A stretch of DNA of 64,000 bases from Panonychus citri (GCF_014898815.1 NW_026515526.1:177866-241865), one strand, 5' to 3'; shown: positions 1-9,688, numbered from the stretch's first letter. Numbers and translations are program-made. The notes: generated by a model from the sequence alone, not told the origin.

Positions 1-206
1 ACACTGCTGATATTCTTAAACACTTGCAAGCTTTTGACTTCACCTCTATCCTTTCGGAATCAAAATCAAACGAAACAAGAGAAAAGTTACCCGAAATAGT
101 GAGAACAGCGTTGCTTGATGTAAAAATGTCACTGAATACTATGAGACCACGTATTTACCCTAACTTAGAGACCATATCAACTATAACAGATATGGAGAAA
201 AATTAA
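1..206 (+). CDS. 3' end of an unidentified gene in the virus-like block (partial)
   Basis: The reading frame is open from the left edge of the window and ends with TAA at 204-206, giving about 68 C-terminal residues. The tail is polar with no obvious motif, and I do not recognise the family. The stop codon directly abuts the stop codon of the convergent gene that begins at 207, with no spacer. That tight packing is the pattern of the whole 1-10.5 kb block and suggests a compact viral genome rather than host genes. An ATG-like start inside the window is not needed, because the frame continues upstream through position 3. Confidence 0.5.
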   Translation, partial: TADILKHLQAFDFTSILSESKSNETREKLPEIVRTALLDVKMSLNTMRPRIYPNLETISTITDMEKN

Positions 207-1892
207 TCACAATTCTATCACTTCTGGTATATCAAATACTGAATTGGTTACCTTTTGTTCGTAGTCAACTAGTTTTTTGTCATCATCAAAGTAAAAGGTA
301 ACAATTGCATATCCACAGACAGGTATCTGAGCATTTACAATGTAAACATTTTCCCTCAATGAATACTTGAATATTTGTTTTTCAGTGCATTTGTCGGTAT
401 GTTTTTTCTCAATCTTTAGAAAATGGATAAACTGAAGGAGTGTATTTCTTTCAAACTTACAACAATAAATGTAAATTTTATCTTCTCCGTAAACAAGTAA
501 GCGTATTTTGCAGCTTGAAATATTCTCTGGGTTAACATAAAGATTCCAATGATCATTAACTATTCCATAATGCCCATAACTACAGTTTACTTTGAAACAT
601 TTCTGTTCATTGAAATCATACATACAAATAAACTCTGAAAACTTGTATTGATAGTGCATTATATCAGTATAGTTGAAACCTAAATCCAATGCATCTCTTG
701 TTGTTGTATGTTTGTCTGAGGTTACTACTACAACAATACCTTCAATTGGATTATAAAAATCAACTTGTAAATATGCTTTCTTTATTTCATCATATTTAAC
801 ATCCATAAAAATCTGTATTTGGAAAAATTCATTGACACAATTATTGATTACATTTTGTCGAAACAGCCAAGGTTTCTGCCAAAGTAAAGCTTCGTTCAAT
901 TTAACGATATCAATAATGTAAACTTTTTCACCGGTGCGATAAGGCCAAAATCTCCAATTTTTTATACTACCGATTGAATTTGTAGGTAAAATTATAAGTT
1001 CAAGCAACAAATATACTATTCCATTTTTTCTATTAATACTCTCAATTATTGCGTTTTCTGTTGGTCTACATAGAAAACGGTAGGCAACCGGCTCCCAGTG
1101 TCTGTTGTAATATTTTAATCTCGCGTTACTTCTGTTTGAATATTCAAGATACACGTGAAATCCCTTCAATAAAGGTGAAATTTTGCAATAAGCAGACTTT
1201 TGTTTCATTAAATCTAACAGGTCCTTCTCTGAATCCAACATTTGCCAATTTTTTCGTTCTCCAGCTCGAAATAAAAAATTTATTTTTTCACTCAATGCTA
1301 GACCAGATAATCCTCGATTACCTGTTTCCTCGAAATTATCATTTCTCCAAAACTGTAGGTGTGATGGTAAAATAAAATTGTTCAAACACAAGTTAAACTG
1401 TTGATATTGAGTACACCCCAAGTTGTACAACAGAGCTTTGATTTTTAAGCTGTTTGGCATATGATTTGTTTTTATGATGTCAAAAAGGGCCTCTGTTAAG
1501 TTCACAATATCATCCTCTTGGTTCCAGTTTTCACGAGTCACTGTATTCCCAAGTATTTTCTCAGTACTTACACTAGCATCTTCAAGGTTTTGCGCATGAT
1601 AGATTGTGATTTTTTTGGATAATTCAATAACTTTAGCTTGCCTTTCAAAGTATAAAACGGATTGTTGCCATCCTTCTATGAATTTCTCATCAAAATAGGC
1701 AACTCTTTTATTGTTAGTCTGAACGTTCTCCAACAAATAAATCAATAATAGTAAATGTTTTTTTTCGTAAGTTCTCAGTATCTCGATTAATTTTACTTTT
1801 GAAGGTTCAAACTTGTAAAATAGTGTAAACATACAAGATAAACTAATATGTCTCTTTTCACGCATTACAATTTGCTTTCCTACAATAAACAT
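207..1892 (-). CDS. Unidentified ~560-residue protein, virus-like block
   Basis: A long uninterrupted minus-strand frame ends with TGA at 207-209. The most upstream start (1973) is a TTG, so I place the start at the first ATG, complement of 1890-1892. Alternative ATGs are at 1865 and 1832. The last of these would remove the overlap with the divergent lef-8-like gene at 1848. The product is rich in Ile, Lys, Tyr and Phe, has no clear membrane segment or signal peptide, and shows no motif I can assign; in particular I see no KxDG capping-enzyme motif of LEF-4. Its position beside a LEF-8-like gene makes a viral core or structural protein plausible, but that is inference only. Confidence 0.6.
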   Translation of the reverse strand: MFIVGKQIVMREKRHISLSCMFTLFYKFEPSKVKLIEILRTYEKKHLLLLIYLLENVQTNNKRVAYFDEKFIEGWQQSVLYFERQAKVIELSKKITIYHAQNLEDASVSTEKILGNTVTRENWNQEDDIVNLTEALFDIIKTNHMPNSLKIKALLYNLGCTQYQQFNLCLNNFILPSHLQFWRNDNFEETGNRGLSGLALSEKINFLFRAGERKNWQMLDSEKDLLDLMKQKSAYCKISPLLKGFHVYLEYSNRSNARLKYYNRHWEPVAYRFLCRPTENAIIESINRKNGIVYLLLELIILPTNSIGSIKNWRFWPYRTGEKVYIIDIVKLNEALLWQKPWLFRQNVINNCVNEFFQIQIFMDVKYDEIKKAYLQVDFYNPIEGIVVVVTSDKHTTTRDALDLGFNYTDIMHYQYKFSEFICMYDFNEQKCFKVNCSYGHYGIVNDHWNLYVNPENISSCKIRLLVYGEDKIYIYCCKFERNTLLQFIHFLKIEKKHTDKCTEKQIFKYSLRENVYIVNAQIPVCGYAIVTFYFDDDKKLVDYEQKVTNSVFDIPEVIEL

Positions 1893-4800
1893 ATTTGTAA
1901 TCTTCTCATCATTGATTGTTCTTGTTATGAAAAATACGCTGATCCAGTCAAGTTCATCCAATTTATCAATCAACGTGGTTCTTACAATGCATGTATTGCA
2001 CAGATTTCAGAGAAACGCAACAGACCAGCACACACCAAACTACCAATTAAGTTGGGTAGTAAGCTTGATTTTATTATTCGTGGAGAGAAATCTTTCCTTG
2101 AAACACAAAACCTGTTTGGTGCGTTCATCATTAAAGGACAATTGGTTTACTTGCCATGTTTTATGACCCATGATGCTATGAGTTTACATGTAACCCAATT
2201 AAAAAATACTAAACACGTGGATTGGTATTTTTACATTAATGAAACTGATTTTTCTAGAGAAGGGGTAGCTCTTAAGTTTACTGGAACCAAAATTGACTGG
2301 ATATACAAACAACAGTCTTACACCGATGATGAATATGATACGATTACAGCAGCTTCAAAACGTAAACAACCGTCTGGTAGTTCTTATGATCATACAGTTG
2401 GCAAGAAATTCCAGAAAAGCAATATTTCACTTCCCATCAAAATAACTCACGATGATTATGATATTCACGAACTATCACCAGAACCGTTCATAAACAGTAC
2501 TCGTACTGACAAGCATGTAACACAAGTTATTTTGACTGATGTCAACGATCCAAGGCACTGGGTTAATTTATTGAATTCTTCCAAACGGTTCAATAATCGA
2601 TACATAACGAAAGATGAATATTTATTTATTTTCAAGAAAATTCTGCGGATTGAACAAACTACACCCAACTCAATGAATAGTTGGAAAAATAAAAAAATTT
2701 TGAGTGGAGTGACGGTTATTCGTGAGTTCATCAAATCTATTGAGAGAGCAAAAAAAAATAAATGTTTATCTGGTAACTCGAGACTTGTACAAGGATTCGA
2801 AACGGGCTCACTTTATGCTATCTTATCAAAAAAAAATGTTTTAAACCAAGGCAGCAGTGGTGTTAATCCGTCAACAACTAAAGTTAATGTTAACCAATTG
2901 ACTAACTACAGACCAAGTCAAAACGCTTATACTGTCAAAAATTCTGGTGCTAACAATAATGCGTCATCATCTAAAATTTACACCAATTCTCAATACTATA
3001 TCCCATTAAATGAAGGTAAAAGTACAAGTTTACCTTTTCTCTTGCCTTATGTTACCCGAAGAACCAATGAAGCTGTTCAAAATTCGAAAACTGCTATGCA
3101 TTTTTCACATGACGGATTAGGGTTAATTTGTCCATTGAATACCAAAGATTTCAAAGAAACCGGAGAACGCATAACCTTAGCTGATGGTGTTATCATGACA
3201 GAGGAAACAAATCAAGATGAACTTTACAAATACTTACAGGCATACTCAAACAGCCTGAGCGAAAATTTTTTTCTATCCCATAATGTTTCCATAGATGGCT
3301 TTCTAACTGATGTGCATCTTTCAGATGACATAAACACCCTGATTCATGTTAAGAACCGTTTTCCTCATATAACGGCAAAATATTTCAATGGGCACATTCT
3401 TTTCTCAACCAGAGAATGTATACCAATAAAGTATTTTGATGATTTCGACAATTTTTTCTCAGCAGCAGAAATTGAACATTTCAATTTACGTCGATACATC
3501 AAAGATGGTGATTTTGTTTCATTAGCGATCAAACAAATCCCAGTGCATGGATTGATTACCAATAAACCTTCTAAAATAACAACATCAAATACAACTTTAT
3601 TCCATTCGATTGCGAACAAACCTACACCAACAGTTCTTTCATTGATGAAAAATTCACTTGGTCTTACTGTTTATCTGGATTGTGATGAACATGAAAAACA
3701 AACTTTGTGGAAATCTGCTCTCGTCCAAACAACATTAAATCAAACGGCTAATAATGAACTACGTATTGCATGGAATGCAATATATCATACTTTAGATAAA
3801 GCATTCAATCTGGAAAAACAGAAAACCCTTATCTGTTCTGCTATGCAAACCTACAATAAGACAGCTGCACTTGTTAAACTAACCAAATCACTTTACAACA
3901 CCTCGACACAACTTTTGTATCATTATAAATGTAAAAATATTCCAAAAAATATACCTTTCAAGTGTGTCTACGATACATCACCAGAAATGATTGAGTCTAT
4001 GAAACGATACACATCTATCACTTTTAATCCGGAACAAAAAATTCCTAATGTATGGAACTTGAAGCTTTGGTGCTCCTTTGGAAACCCTAATGGCTTCTGT
4101 GGTTTGGATGGTTTAGTTATGGATTCTAGTACCGCACAATGCTTGGAAAATAAAATTGTTTACCAGGCATGTTTTACAGTTGACTTCATTTTCGAGAATA
4201 TCCGTAAAGCTCAATCAGTTGAGGTGAAATTAGTACAAAACTCTCAATTAACTCGTAGTAATCTAGTCTGTATTATTCTTTCTGAATACGAAGCATGTAC
4301 CAAAAATTCTAACCATTGTGAGATTAAGTTGGGAAAATATGGTAACATTTTCCAGTATGAAATTTATTTTTTACCAAAGAAAATGTACCATGATCTTGAA
4401 ATAGACTACGTTAAGCAAGGGAAAACACTTGTTTTAACAATAAAAGGCACCCGAAAGACTGGAGTTGGTATTGGAACAAAATTTGGAAATGCTTTTGGTC
4501 AGAAAAATATTGTATCTCACTTGATAGATATCAAAAACCCAAAATATAATGCCATTTGTTTCACTAACAGTGGCACTCCAGTTTTCCCTCAATTAATCTA
4601 TTCTGATGTATCTGTACTTGGAAGGCAAGCTACAGGACAATTGAAATCAATGTTTTGTGACGAACAGTTAGCTTTGAACCCAAAAACAGGATTTTTCACT
4701 GCTCTCATAGATGTTTGCATTCATAATTTACACACTTTCACCAACGAGAGGGTTTTCTCAATAAAACTAGACACTTTGACTGGATTAAATGGTTTCTCTG

Positions 4801-4907
4801 CAAATGGTTTACACAACGCTTCTCATACCATGAGAATAGGCCGAGAAGTTTTTCCAAAAGTTAAACAAGTAATTGGTTTTCATGGTTTCAATCTTTCTCT
4901 GTTATAA
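1848..4907 (+). CDS. lef-8: LEF-8-like DNA-directed RNA polymerase subunit
   Basis: This 1019-residue protein looks like LEF-8, the beta-like catalytic subunit of the RNA polymerase that transcribes late genes in baculoviruses and nudiviruses. The key evidence is near residues 865-925: a glycine-rich GTKFGNAFGQK stretch matches the conserved GxKxxxxHGQK-type motif of beta subunits, with the His replaced by Phe. It is followed by PVFPQLIYS and GRQATGQL segments in the order expected for this region. The length fits nudiviral LEF-8. The ATG at 1848 is the first Met; the next is about 105 residues in. The frame overlaps the divergent neighbour's 5' end slightly and the convergent 62-residue gene by 6 nt at its 3' end. 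AATAAA lies at 4915-4920. The ORF is intact, which argues for recent integration, retained function or exogenous origin. The Phe at the usual His position deserves checking. Confidence 0.72.
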   Translation: MSLFTHYNLLSYNKHICNLLIIDCSCYEKYADPVKFIQFINQRGSYNACIAQISEKRNRPAHTKLPIKLGSKLDFIIRGEKSFLETQNLFGAFIIKGQLVYLPCFMTHDAMSLHVTQLKNTKHVDWYFYINETDFSREGVALKFTGTKIDWIYKQQSYTDDEYDTITAASKRKQPSGSSYDHTVGKKFQKSNISLPIKITHDDYDIHELSPEPFINSTRTDKHVTQVILTDVNDPRHWVNLLNSSKRFNNRYITKDEYLFIFKKILRIEQTTPNSMNSWKNKKILSGVTVIREFIKSIERAKKNKCLSGNSRLVQGFETGSLYAILSKKNVLNQGSSGVNPSTTKVNVNQLTNYRPSQNAYTVKNSGANNNASSSKIYTNSQYYIPLNEGKSTSLPFLLPYVTRRTNEAVQNSKTAMHFSHDGLGLICPLNTKDFKETGERITLADGVIMTEETNQDELYKYLQAYSNSLSENFFLSHNVSIDGFLTDVHLSDDINTLIHVKNRFPHITAKYFNGHILFSTRECIPIKYFDDFDNFFSAAEIEHFNLRRYIKDGDFVSLAIKQIPVHGLITNKPSKITTSNTTLFHSIANKPTPTVLSLMKNSLGLTVYLDCDEHEKQTLWKSALVQTTLNQTANNELRIAWNAIYHTLDKAFNLEKQKTLICSAMQTYNKTAALVKLTKSLYNTSTQLLYHYKCKNIPKNIPFKCVYDTSPEMIESMKRYTSITFNPEQKIPNVWNLKLWCSFGNPNGFCGLDGLVMDSSTAQCLENKIVYQACFTVDFIFENIRKAQSVEVKLVQNSQLTRSNLVCIILSEYEACTKNSNHCEIKLGKYGNIFQYEIYFLPKKMYHDLEIDYVKQGKTLVLTIKGTRKTGVGIGTKFGNAFGQKNIVSHLIDIKNPKYNAICFTNSGTPVFPQLIYSDVSVLGRQATGQLKSMFCDEQLALNPKTGFFTALIDVCIHNLHTFTNERVFSIKLDTLTGLNGFSANGLHNASHTMRIGREVFPKVKQVIGFHGFNLSLL

Positions 4908-5090
4908 TGAATACAATAAAAGTTGAACTGATTCATAAATATTTATTTCATCTGCTGGTAAACGTTTTATCGCTCGATAAAAAAACCTTATTTGCTTAGC
5001 GTAGAATATATGCCAAGTCATGAGCACAGACCCGGTTAACAGTATTAATACGATAAAAATTGTAAGTAAAAGTTTAACAAAATAGTACAT
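4902..5090 (-). CDS. Small single-pass membrane protein (62 aa)
   Basis: The ATG is the complement of 5088-5090 and the TAA is at 4902-4904, overlapping the lef-8-like stop by 6 nt. Residues 3-30 form a strongly hydrophobic segment, followed by a basic then amphipathic tail, as expected for an N-terminally anchored envelope microprotein. Several small per os infectivity factors and envelope proteins of Naldaviricetes have this layout, but 62 residues are too few to assign one. A host-type intergenic ORF is less likely because it sits precisely between two packed genes. Confidence 0.5.
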   Translation of the reverse strand: MYYFVKLLLTIFIVLILLTGSVLMTWHIFYAKQIRFFYRAIKRLPADEINIYESVQLLLYSL

Positions 5091-5203
5091 ACCAGCAAAA
5101 ATTTTTTTGTCCTTTTAGTGAAATTTTTATGCTCTACTATTTTTGACTATACATTGTTACTTATATTGAAATTTTCTCTCTCTCTCGGTCTATTCGTTTA
5201 GCT

Positions 5204-5500
5204 ATGTCTATCCAAGAAACTTACAATGAATTAAAAGAATTGGGTATTATAATTGGAGACTCTGATGGTTGGTTAAAATTAGACTTGAAAAAACTCCATC
5301 TTCTTGGTTTCGTGTTGATTTATGATTCTGAAGACATAACTATGGAATATAATGCAAGCAAAATAAAATTCTGTCAATTATCATCTCTCAAATATCTTAC
5401 AAATTTGACGATATGTTTGTCCGATCAAGTACCGCACAAGACTTTAGAGTCATATGTTTTCCTGCAAACAAATAATGCTTCTTTTTTTTCATCTAAATAA
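5204..5500 (+). CDS. Hypothetical protein (98 aa), virus-like block
   Basis: The ATG is at 5204 and the TAA at 5498-5500; the last 8 nt overlap the convergent gene below. There is no signal peptide or membrane segment. The composition is Leu-rich with an acidic centre and two Cys. I do not recognise it. The 5091-5203 spacer upstream is AT-rich and holds a TATATTGAAA stretch followed by a CT-rich run just before the ATG, which could be its promoter/leader. Confidence 0.45.
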   Translation: MSIQETYNELKELGIIIGDSDGWLKLDLKKLHLLGFVLIYDSEDITMEYNASKIKFCQLSSLKYLTNLTICLSDQVPHKTLESYVFLQTNNASFFSSK

Positions 5501-5837
5501 TCTTGTATTTAAGTATTGCAAACGTGAATAAAATAAGCAGAATATAGATTAACAAATAAAGTAATAAATATATTTTCGATTTGCCTTTATTTAAAAATGT
5601 TATGAATGTTAGTATTGTTGTTGCAATTATAACCATTATTGGATAGACAACACGTTCATTGTTTATTGAATGCAATAAAGTTTTCAACTTTGTCGCTAAG
5701 TCAATGGTATCATTTGTCATCCGGACGTTTGTTGACGAGTTTTCAGAAGCGTAATTATTAAGAAAATTTATTGCTTCAATGTAAACAGAGTTGGGTTCAT
5801 TGATAATATCCTGAGTTGTACTGGTATTACCTTCCAT
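5493..5837 (-). CDS. C-terminally anchored membrane protein (114 aa)
   Basis: The ATG is the complement of 5835-5837 and the stop (TAG) is at 5493-5495. The N-terminal 65 residues are polar with several potential N-glycosylation sites. Two hydrophobic segments then follow, about residues 66-82 and 89-108, separated by a short basic loop. This is the layout of a small virion envelope protein, but I cannot name the family. Its ATG overlaps the ATG of the divergent PIF-1-like gene by 2 nt, so both transcripts must start inside each other's coding or leader region. Confidence 0.5.
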   Translation of the reverse strand: MEGNTSTTQDIINEPNSVYIEAINFLNNYASENSSTNVRMTNDTIDLATKLKTLLHSINNERVVYPIMVIIATTILTFITFLNKGKSKIYLLLYLLIYILLILFTFAILKYKII

Positions 5838-7407
5838 GATAATGTATCGTTATTATTTTTCTACAATAGTTTATGTTCTATTATATATTTTAATGGTCTT
5901 GTTAACCTATCTCAACCAATGTTATTATAAGTTTTCAGATAATAACTATTTCAAGTTTGATTCTATCCCGTTTTCTGAGCCAGAGGATGAAATAGCCGAT
6001 AACTACCAAACTGTTAATACCCATGATAATTTAACTATCGAAAATCAGTTTAATTGTACTATCGATGACTTGCGGCCTTGCCATCTGAACGATTCGAGCA
6101 CACTGTTTGGTTGTAAGCAACTAAATGTAACATGTCATCATTTCGATAAAGATACAAGTTATTACAAAGATAAAACTCAATTTAAAATACCAGCTAATGT
6201 TCATCCAAACGAAGGTTATGCTTTGCCATTGTTAAACAGTGAAACTCAATGCAACCCTTACCATGGTAATTTAGTTCTTGTATCCACGTCAAGTCATGAT
6301 TCTTACATGTTCATTTGTGAATGTAAACGTCCTGGATTCATCGGAAATGAGACTATTCTGGGCAACTGTTCAACGCCTTTCATTTGTAATGGCAAAGTTA
6401 AAAATATTAACGTCCCGTTTTCTCAAATAGAGTGCGATTGTTCTAAAACAGAGAAATCTGTACATTTAACTTATCTTGACAATGATGAGAGCCCACCTAT
6501 TTGTAAACCATTGACAATCAGTGAAGCAAATTCACAGTTTAAAAATTGGAATCATTTAATCAATTTTGACAGTAATTCTAAAACTTTGCCTATTCAGATG
6601 TTCAACGAAACTATAAAATCTGGTCTCAATGTTAGTAAACTTTTAGATCCATGTAAACATTCTCTTAGAAATACACAGAGTATCAATGAAAGTTCATATT
6701 ATGAGAACGGTACTTGTAAAATATCCGATTACGGTATACCACTTGTTAGAACGATTGAAAACCATAAAAATTCAATACTACAACAATACTCAAACCAGCA
6801 TCAAACCATTATTGATGGTATTCATGCTACCTTAGAACCGCATCAACTTGTTCGAATTATGCCAATTATTGAGCAAAACTCAACTTTGGGTACTCTCGCC
6901 ATTGTTTTGAATGATATCGACTTAATCAAATCTAATGGTAAACCAATTACTCTTTCGCTAACAGAAGGGATAACCTATGGATCCAATTCTCAATTCTATT
7001 TGAACACTTCTAACTCTTTGATTGCTGGTAAATGTGAGCATGTTATTTATGGGTCACCTGAATTTACAATCCCATTTCATTGTTTTCTTGCTGAATCTTT
7101 TGCTGGTAAAGTGAACGGTGTTCCACAGGGTAGCTTTGAAGAGCCACCTTGGTATACATGGACAAGTAAATTGAGAAGTCAATGGAGACAATCGTATGGT
7201 TTACTCTCGGCTGGCTACTGTATGAAAATAACACCAAACAAGATTACTTATGATCCCGAGTGTTATCGTCAAACTAGCCATATGAAGTTCTATTCATTAC
7301 AACTTTGTTCAGCAAAAAATAAACAATTACCTGGTTGCAGGAATGGTTTTATCAGCTTTGATAATAAATCAGATTTTGATATTCACGCCTCAAAATATCT
7401 CAAATAA
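5836..7407 (+). CDS. pif-1: PIF-1-like per os infectivity factor
   Basis: This 523-residue protein has an N-terminal transmembrane anchor (residues 5-24) and a large, Cys-rich, N-glycosylation-rich ectodomain. Around residues 135-215 there is a cysteine module with NPYHG, CECKRPGFIGN and a following NCS..F.CNG segment, then a CDC pair. That module and the length are what I associate with PIF-1, a component of the oral-infection complex on occlusion-derived virions of baculoviruses and related viruses. PIF-2 shares some features but is shorter. The C-terminal part includes WYTW and several paired Cys. The ATG at 5836 overlaps the divergent gene's start, and the 3' end overlaps the convergent 153-residue gene by 8 nt. 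The ORF is complete, with no frameshift or intron. Confidence 0.62.
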   Translation: MIMYRYYFSTIVYVLLYILMVLLTYLNQCYYKFSDNNYFKFDSIPFSEPEDEIADNYQTVNTHDNLTIENQFNCTIDDLRPCHLNDSSTLFGCKQLNVTCHHFDKDTSYYKDKTQFKIPANVHPNEGYALPLLNSETQCNPYHGNLVLVSTSSHDSYMFICECKRPGFIGNETILGNCSTPFICNGKVKNINVPFSQIECDCSKTEKSVHLTYLDNDESPPICKPLTISEANSQFKNWNHLINFDSNSKTLPIQMFNETIKSGLNVSKLLDPCKHSLRNTQSINESSYYENGTCKISDYGIPLVRTIENHKNSILQQYSNQHQTIIDGIHATLEPHQLVRIMPIIEQNSTLGTLAIVLNDIDLIKSNGKPITLSLTEGITYGSNSQFYLNTSNSLIAGKCEHVIYGSPEFTIPFHCFLAESFAGKVNGVPQGSFEEPPWYTWTSKLRSQWRQSYGLLSAGYCMKITPNKITYDPECYRQTSHMKFYSLQLCSAKNKQLPGCRNGFISFDNKSDFDIHASKYLK

Positions 7408-7861
7408 TTTCTATTAGAATTTGTTGTCTGTATTTACCTGCTAAACTTGCTCTGAAATTAACAAAAATGCTTGATATTATTAAAATTATATAAACTATTA
7501 TTGCAATATAAAATAGTTGGTTAAGGGTTAAACTGATATTAATATGGTTAACTTGAATGTTAGCAAAATGTACCGCCGTCTCCATATCACGTAGTGGTAA
7601 TACCAAGTTTAAACTATTTTTCTCTATGTAAACTTGCGATTTCTGAGAGAAATTTTTTATTTTTTTAATAACGCTTTGTTTATTCAGTACATCATTGATA
7701 AATATAAAACGCATAAAATCATACCAGAACAACATTGTATCAGTTTGTGATTTCAAGGTATAAAATATTTGTGCATCTCCATCATCATCTTCAGATAAAG
7801 AAGTCAACGACCAGTTTAAATCAGGACGTATGCGGTTGAATTGTTCTGTGCTTAATATCAT
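7400..7861 (-). CDS. Tail-anchored membrane protein (153 aa)
   Basis: The ATG is the complement of 7859-7861 and the stop is at 7400-7402. The first 105 residues are soluble and include an acidic SEDDDGDA patch near residue 25. A single hydrophobic helix (about 113-134) precedes a short basic tail. It looks like a C-terminally anchored envelope or inner-membrane protein. I do not recognise the family. It overlaps the PIF-1-like gene tail to tail and is separated by only 3 nt from the divergent gene at 7865. Confidence 0.48.
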   Translation of the reverse strand: MILSTEQFNRIRPDLNWSLTSLSEDDDGDAQIFYTLKSQTDTMLFWYDFMRFIFINDVLNKQSVIKKIKNFSQKSQVYIEKNSLNLVLPLRDMETAVHFANIQVNHINISLTLNQLFYIAIIVYIILIISSIFVNFRASLAGKYRQQILIEII

Positions 7862-7864
7862 AGT

Positions 7865-8515
7865 ATGAGTATAAGATTAGGGTGCAATACAATTAATCAA
7901 GTCTTTCCACAATATCCAACTGTGATAATGTCAAACTATGAAAAACTGGAGAAAAATTTGTTTCTTGAATGTGATCAACAAAAACAAGTAAAATCTAACA
8001 GAAAGCGTAAAAACGAGTCATCTGCTGTTTGTAACATTTCAACACAGAATGTGAAAAAATCCAAAGGCAAACCTACTTTTACAAAAAAAGATTGTGAGGA
8101 CCTGCTAGCCAAAATTGGAAAAAATATTTTCAATAACAATGATCTGGAACTTTTAGAGTTTTCTGAGGCTTGTTTGGTGTACATGTTAACCCAAAATGCC
8201 GATTTACTCTCATTGGATTGGGTTGATCTTGAACAAAATTTTATGTTGAAAAATACATGGAGTGATAAAATTGTCTATATTCTTGCAAATTACGCATCAT
8301 CTGTTAAACGTCTCGATGAAATTTTGAAAGAAAATCGACAAAGAAAAGACGAAAATAAATGGTTTGACTCTACCGATGAGACGAAAGAAAGAAAGAGCAA
8401 GGTTTTCATTTCACAGACTATTTTGCCTATTGATTTACTAGACAAGATATTGAAAACATTGAAAATATCAAAAAAGCAATCTCTATTAGCCAGTTGTAAA
8501 ACCAAAACTTGCTAA
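7865..8515 (+). CDS. Hypothetical basic protein (216 aa), virus-like block
   Basis: The ATG is at 7865 and the TAA at 8513-8515, overlapping the recombinase stop by 3 nt. A Lys-rich stretch (about residues 40-75, with SNRKRKN and KKSKGK) could be a nuclear localisation or DNA-binding tail. The rest is helical and polar with scattered Cys. A second in-frame ATG at 7928 (residue 22) is a reasonable alternative start. I do not recognise a family. Confidence 0.45.
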   Translation: MSIRLGCNTINQVFPQYPTVIMSNYEKLEKNLFLECDQQKQVKSNRKRKNESSAVCNISTQNVKKSKGKPTFTKKDCEDLLAKIGKNIFNNNDLELLEFSEACLVYMLTQNADLLSLDWVDLEQNFMLKNTWSDKIVYILANYASSVKRLDEILKENRQRKDENKWFDSTDETKERKSKVFISQTILPIDLLDKILKTLKISKKQSLLASCKTKTC

Positions 8516-9531
8516 TCATACGATTGCATTGATAATAAATTTTTCATTTCAGCATAATGCTTATCCGTTAGCTTATCAAATTCTTTCCCCATATTATTGT
8601 AATACTCATTAATGTAACCTTTTGTCGTTTTTATATTTTTATGACCTAACCATTCTTTGATAATGTGTATGTTTTTACATTTTGATGCAAGTTTTCGAGC
8701 AATCTGATTACGAAAAATATGTATTCCAAATCCTTTTGGTGGGAAAAAATTGTTTGCCTTGTAAAATTCAATATGCATTCGATAAACAAGAGTACTTGGT
8801 CCGGATACATCGAACAACTGAGAGTTGATACCATGCTTCAGATAACCATTATACTTATCTTCATACAAGACAAGTAAAGATTTTATAAATTTATTAAAGT
8901 TTTCATAATAAACAGGCTTCCAATGATTTGGAGTTAAAACAGAAGGTACCGATGTCGTTTTGTTTCTTGTATCTTTTCTTACAATGTCTACAATTTTTCT
9001 TCGCTCAGAAAGCTGGTTCAATATTTTGGTATCTATTTGTAAAATCTCGTTACTTCGTAGACCTGTGTAAAAAGCGGTCAACAATGGAGCAGTGTACATA
9101 CTCCAGTTTGCTTGCAGATGGGAAACAAATTTACTGAAAACATCATCACTAATCAGCCTTTGATGAACATGTTTATCGAAATACAATGCATCAGGTATAA
9201 TAGAGATATTTTCACCAAATACTCCTATACGTTTAGCTTCGTTAAAATATTTTCTTGTTGTTGCGAGTGAATAACCACGGTACTTACAAAAACCAATAAA
9301 TGTAACCGCTCGTTTTGTCAGGTTGCTTTCTTCCAACAAATTAAGGCGTCTGAATATATCTTTAATCATTCGACTAGCTTGATCCCATGTTAAAGATTTT
9401 ACAATATATTTAGGTTTGCACGCAGAATTTCTATCACCCCTGACACTTAGGTTAGCAATTATCGTCGTCGATAGTTTAGACTTACTGCTTGCTAGTAATT
9501 TGTTAACTTTTTCTTCGTTTACAGTCAACAT
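8512..9531 (-). CDS. Tyrosine recombinase/integrase of large arthropod DNA virus type
   Basis: This 339-residue protein has the full catalytic signature of tyrosine recombinases: Arg159 in a GLRSNEI box, a Lys around 186-191, the H271-x-x-R274 box, His297 in WLGHKNIKTT, and the nucleophile Tyr306 nine residues later. The N-terminal 40-130 region has the helical character of a SAM-like DNA-binding domain. Such enzymes cut and rejoin DNA through a 3'-phosphotyrosine. In baculoviruses and nudiviruses they appear as VLF-1 (genome processing) and as a separate integrase. I cannot tell which of the two this is. A cellular Crypton-type transposase is the main alternative, but the viral neighbours argue against it. 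The ATG (complement of 9529-9531) overlaps the divergent microprotein's ATG. All catalytic residues are present. Confidence 0.78.
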   Translation of the reverse strand: MLTVNEEKVNKLLASSKSKLSTTIIANLSVRGDRNSACKPKYIVKSLTWDQASRMIKDIFRRLNLLEESNLTKRAVTFIGFCKYRGYSLATTRKYFNEAKRIGVFGENISIIPDALYFDKHVHQRLISDDVFSKFVSHLQANWSMYTAPLLTAFYTGLRSNEILQIDTKILNQLSERRKIVDIVRKDTRNKTTSVPSVLTPNHWKPVYYENFNKFIKSLLVLYEDKYNGYLKHGINSQLFDVSGPSTLVYRMHIEFYKANNFFPPKGFGIHIFRNQIARKLASKCKNIHIIKEWLGHKNIKTTKGYINEYYNNMGKEFDKLTDKHYAEMKNLLSMQSYD

Positions 9532-9688
9532 GCTGTGGATCTTTACATTTGTCAGCTTTTTTTTACTCGTCTTTGCAATGATGTTTGCACAAGATAGTTA
9601 CATTAACACTATTATAAAAACCTATGCAAAATTTAACAAATACTCATGGGTGACAAGGTTTGCGATCGGTTCGAAATACCTACAATAA
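9530..9688 (+). CDS. Membrane microprotein (52 aa) divergent from the recombinase
   Basis: A longer frame begins upstream at a TTG inside the recombinase, but the first ATG is at 9530. It shares a CATG palindrome with the recombinase start codon on the other strand. The product has a strongly hydrophobic N-terminal helix (residues 2-20, with MMF) and a basic, Tyr-rich tail ending at TAA. This is the same layout as the 62-residue protein at 4902-5090. It resembles the small N-anchored envelope proteins of Naldaviricetes (PIF-7 size class) but cannot be assigned. Confidence 0.4.
   Translation: MLWIFTFVSFFLLVFAMMFAQDSYINTIIKTYAKFNKYSWVTRFAIGSKYLQ

Noticed and set aside
1893..1973. Upstream extension of the 207-1892 minus-strand gene
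   Set aside because: It would need a TTG start and would lengthen the overlap with the lef-8-like gene; ATG at 1892 or later is preferred.
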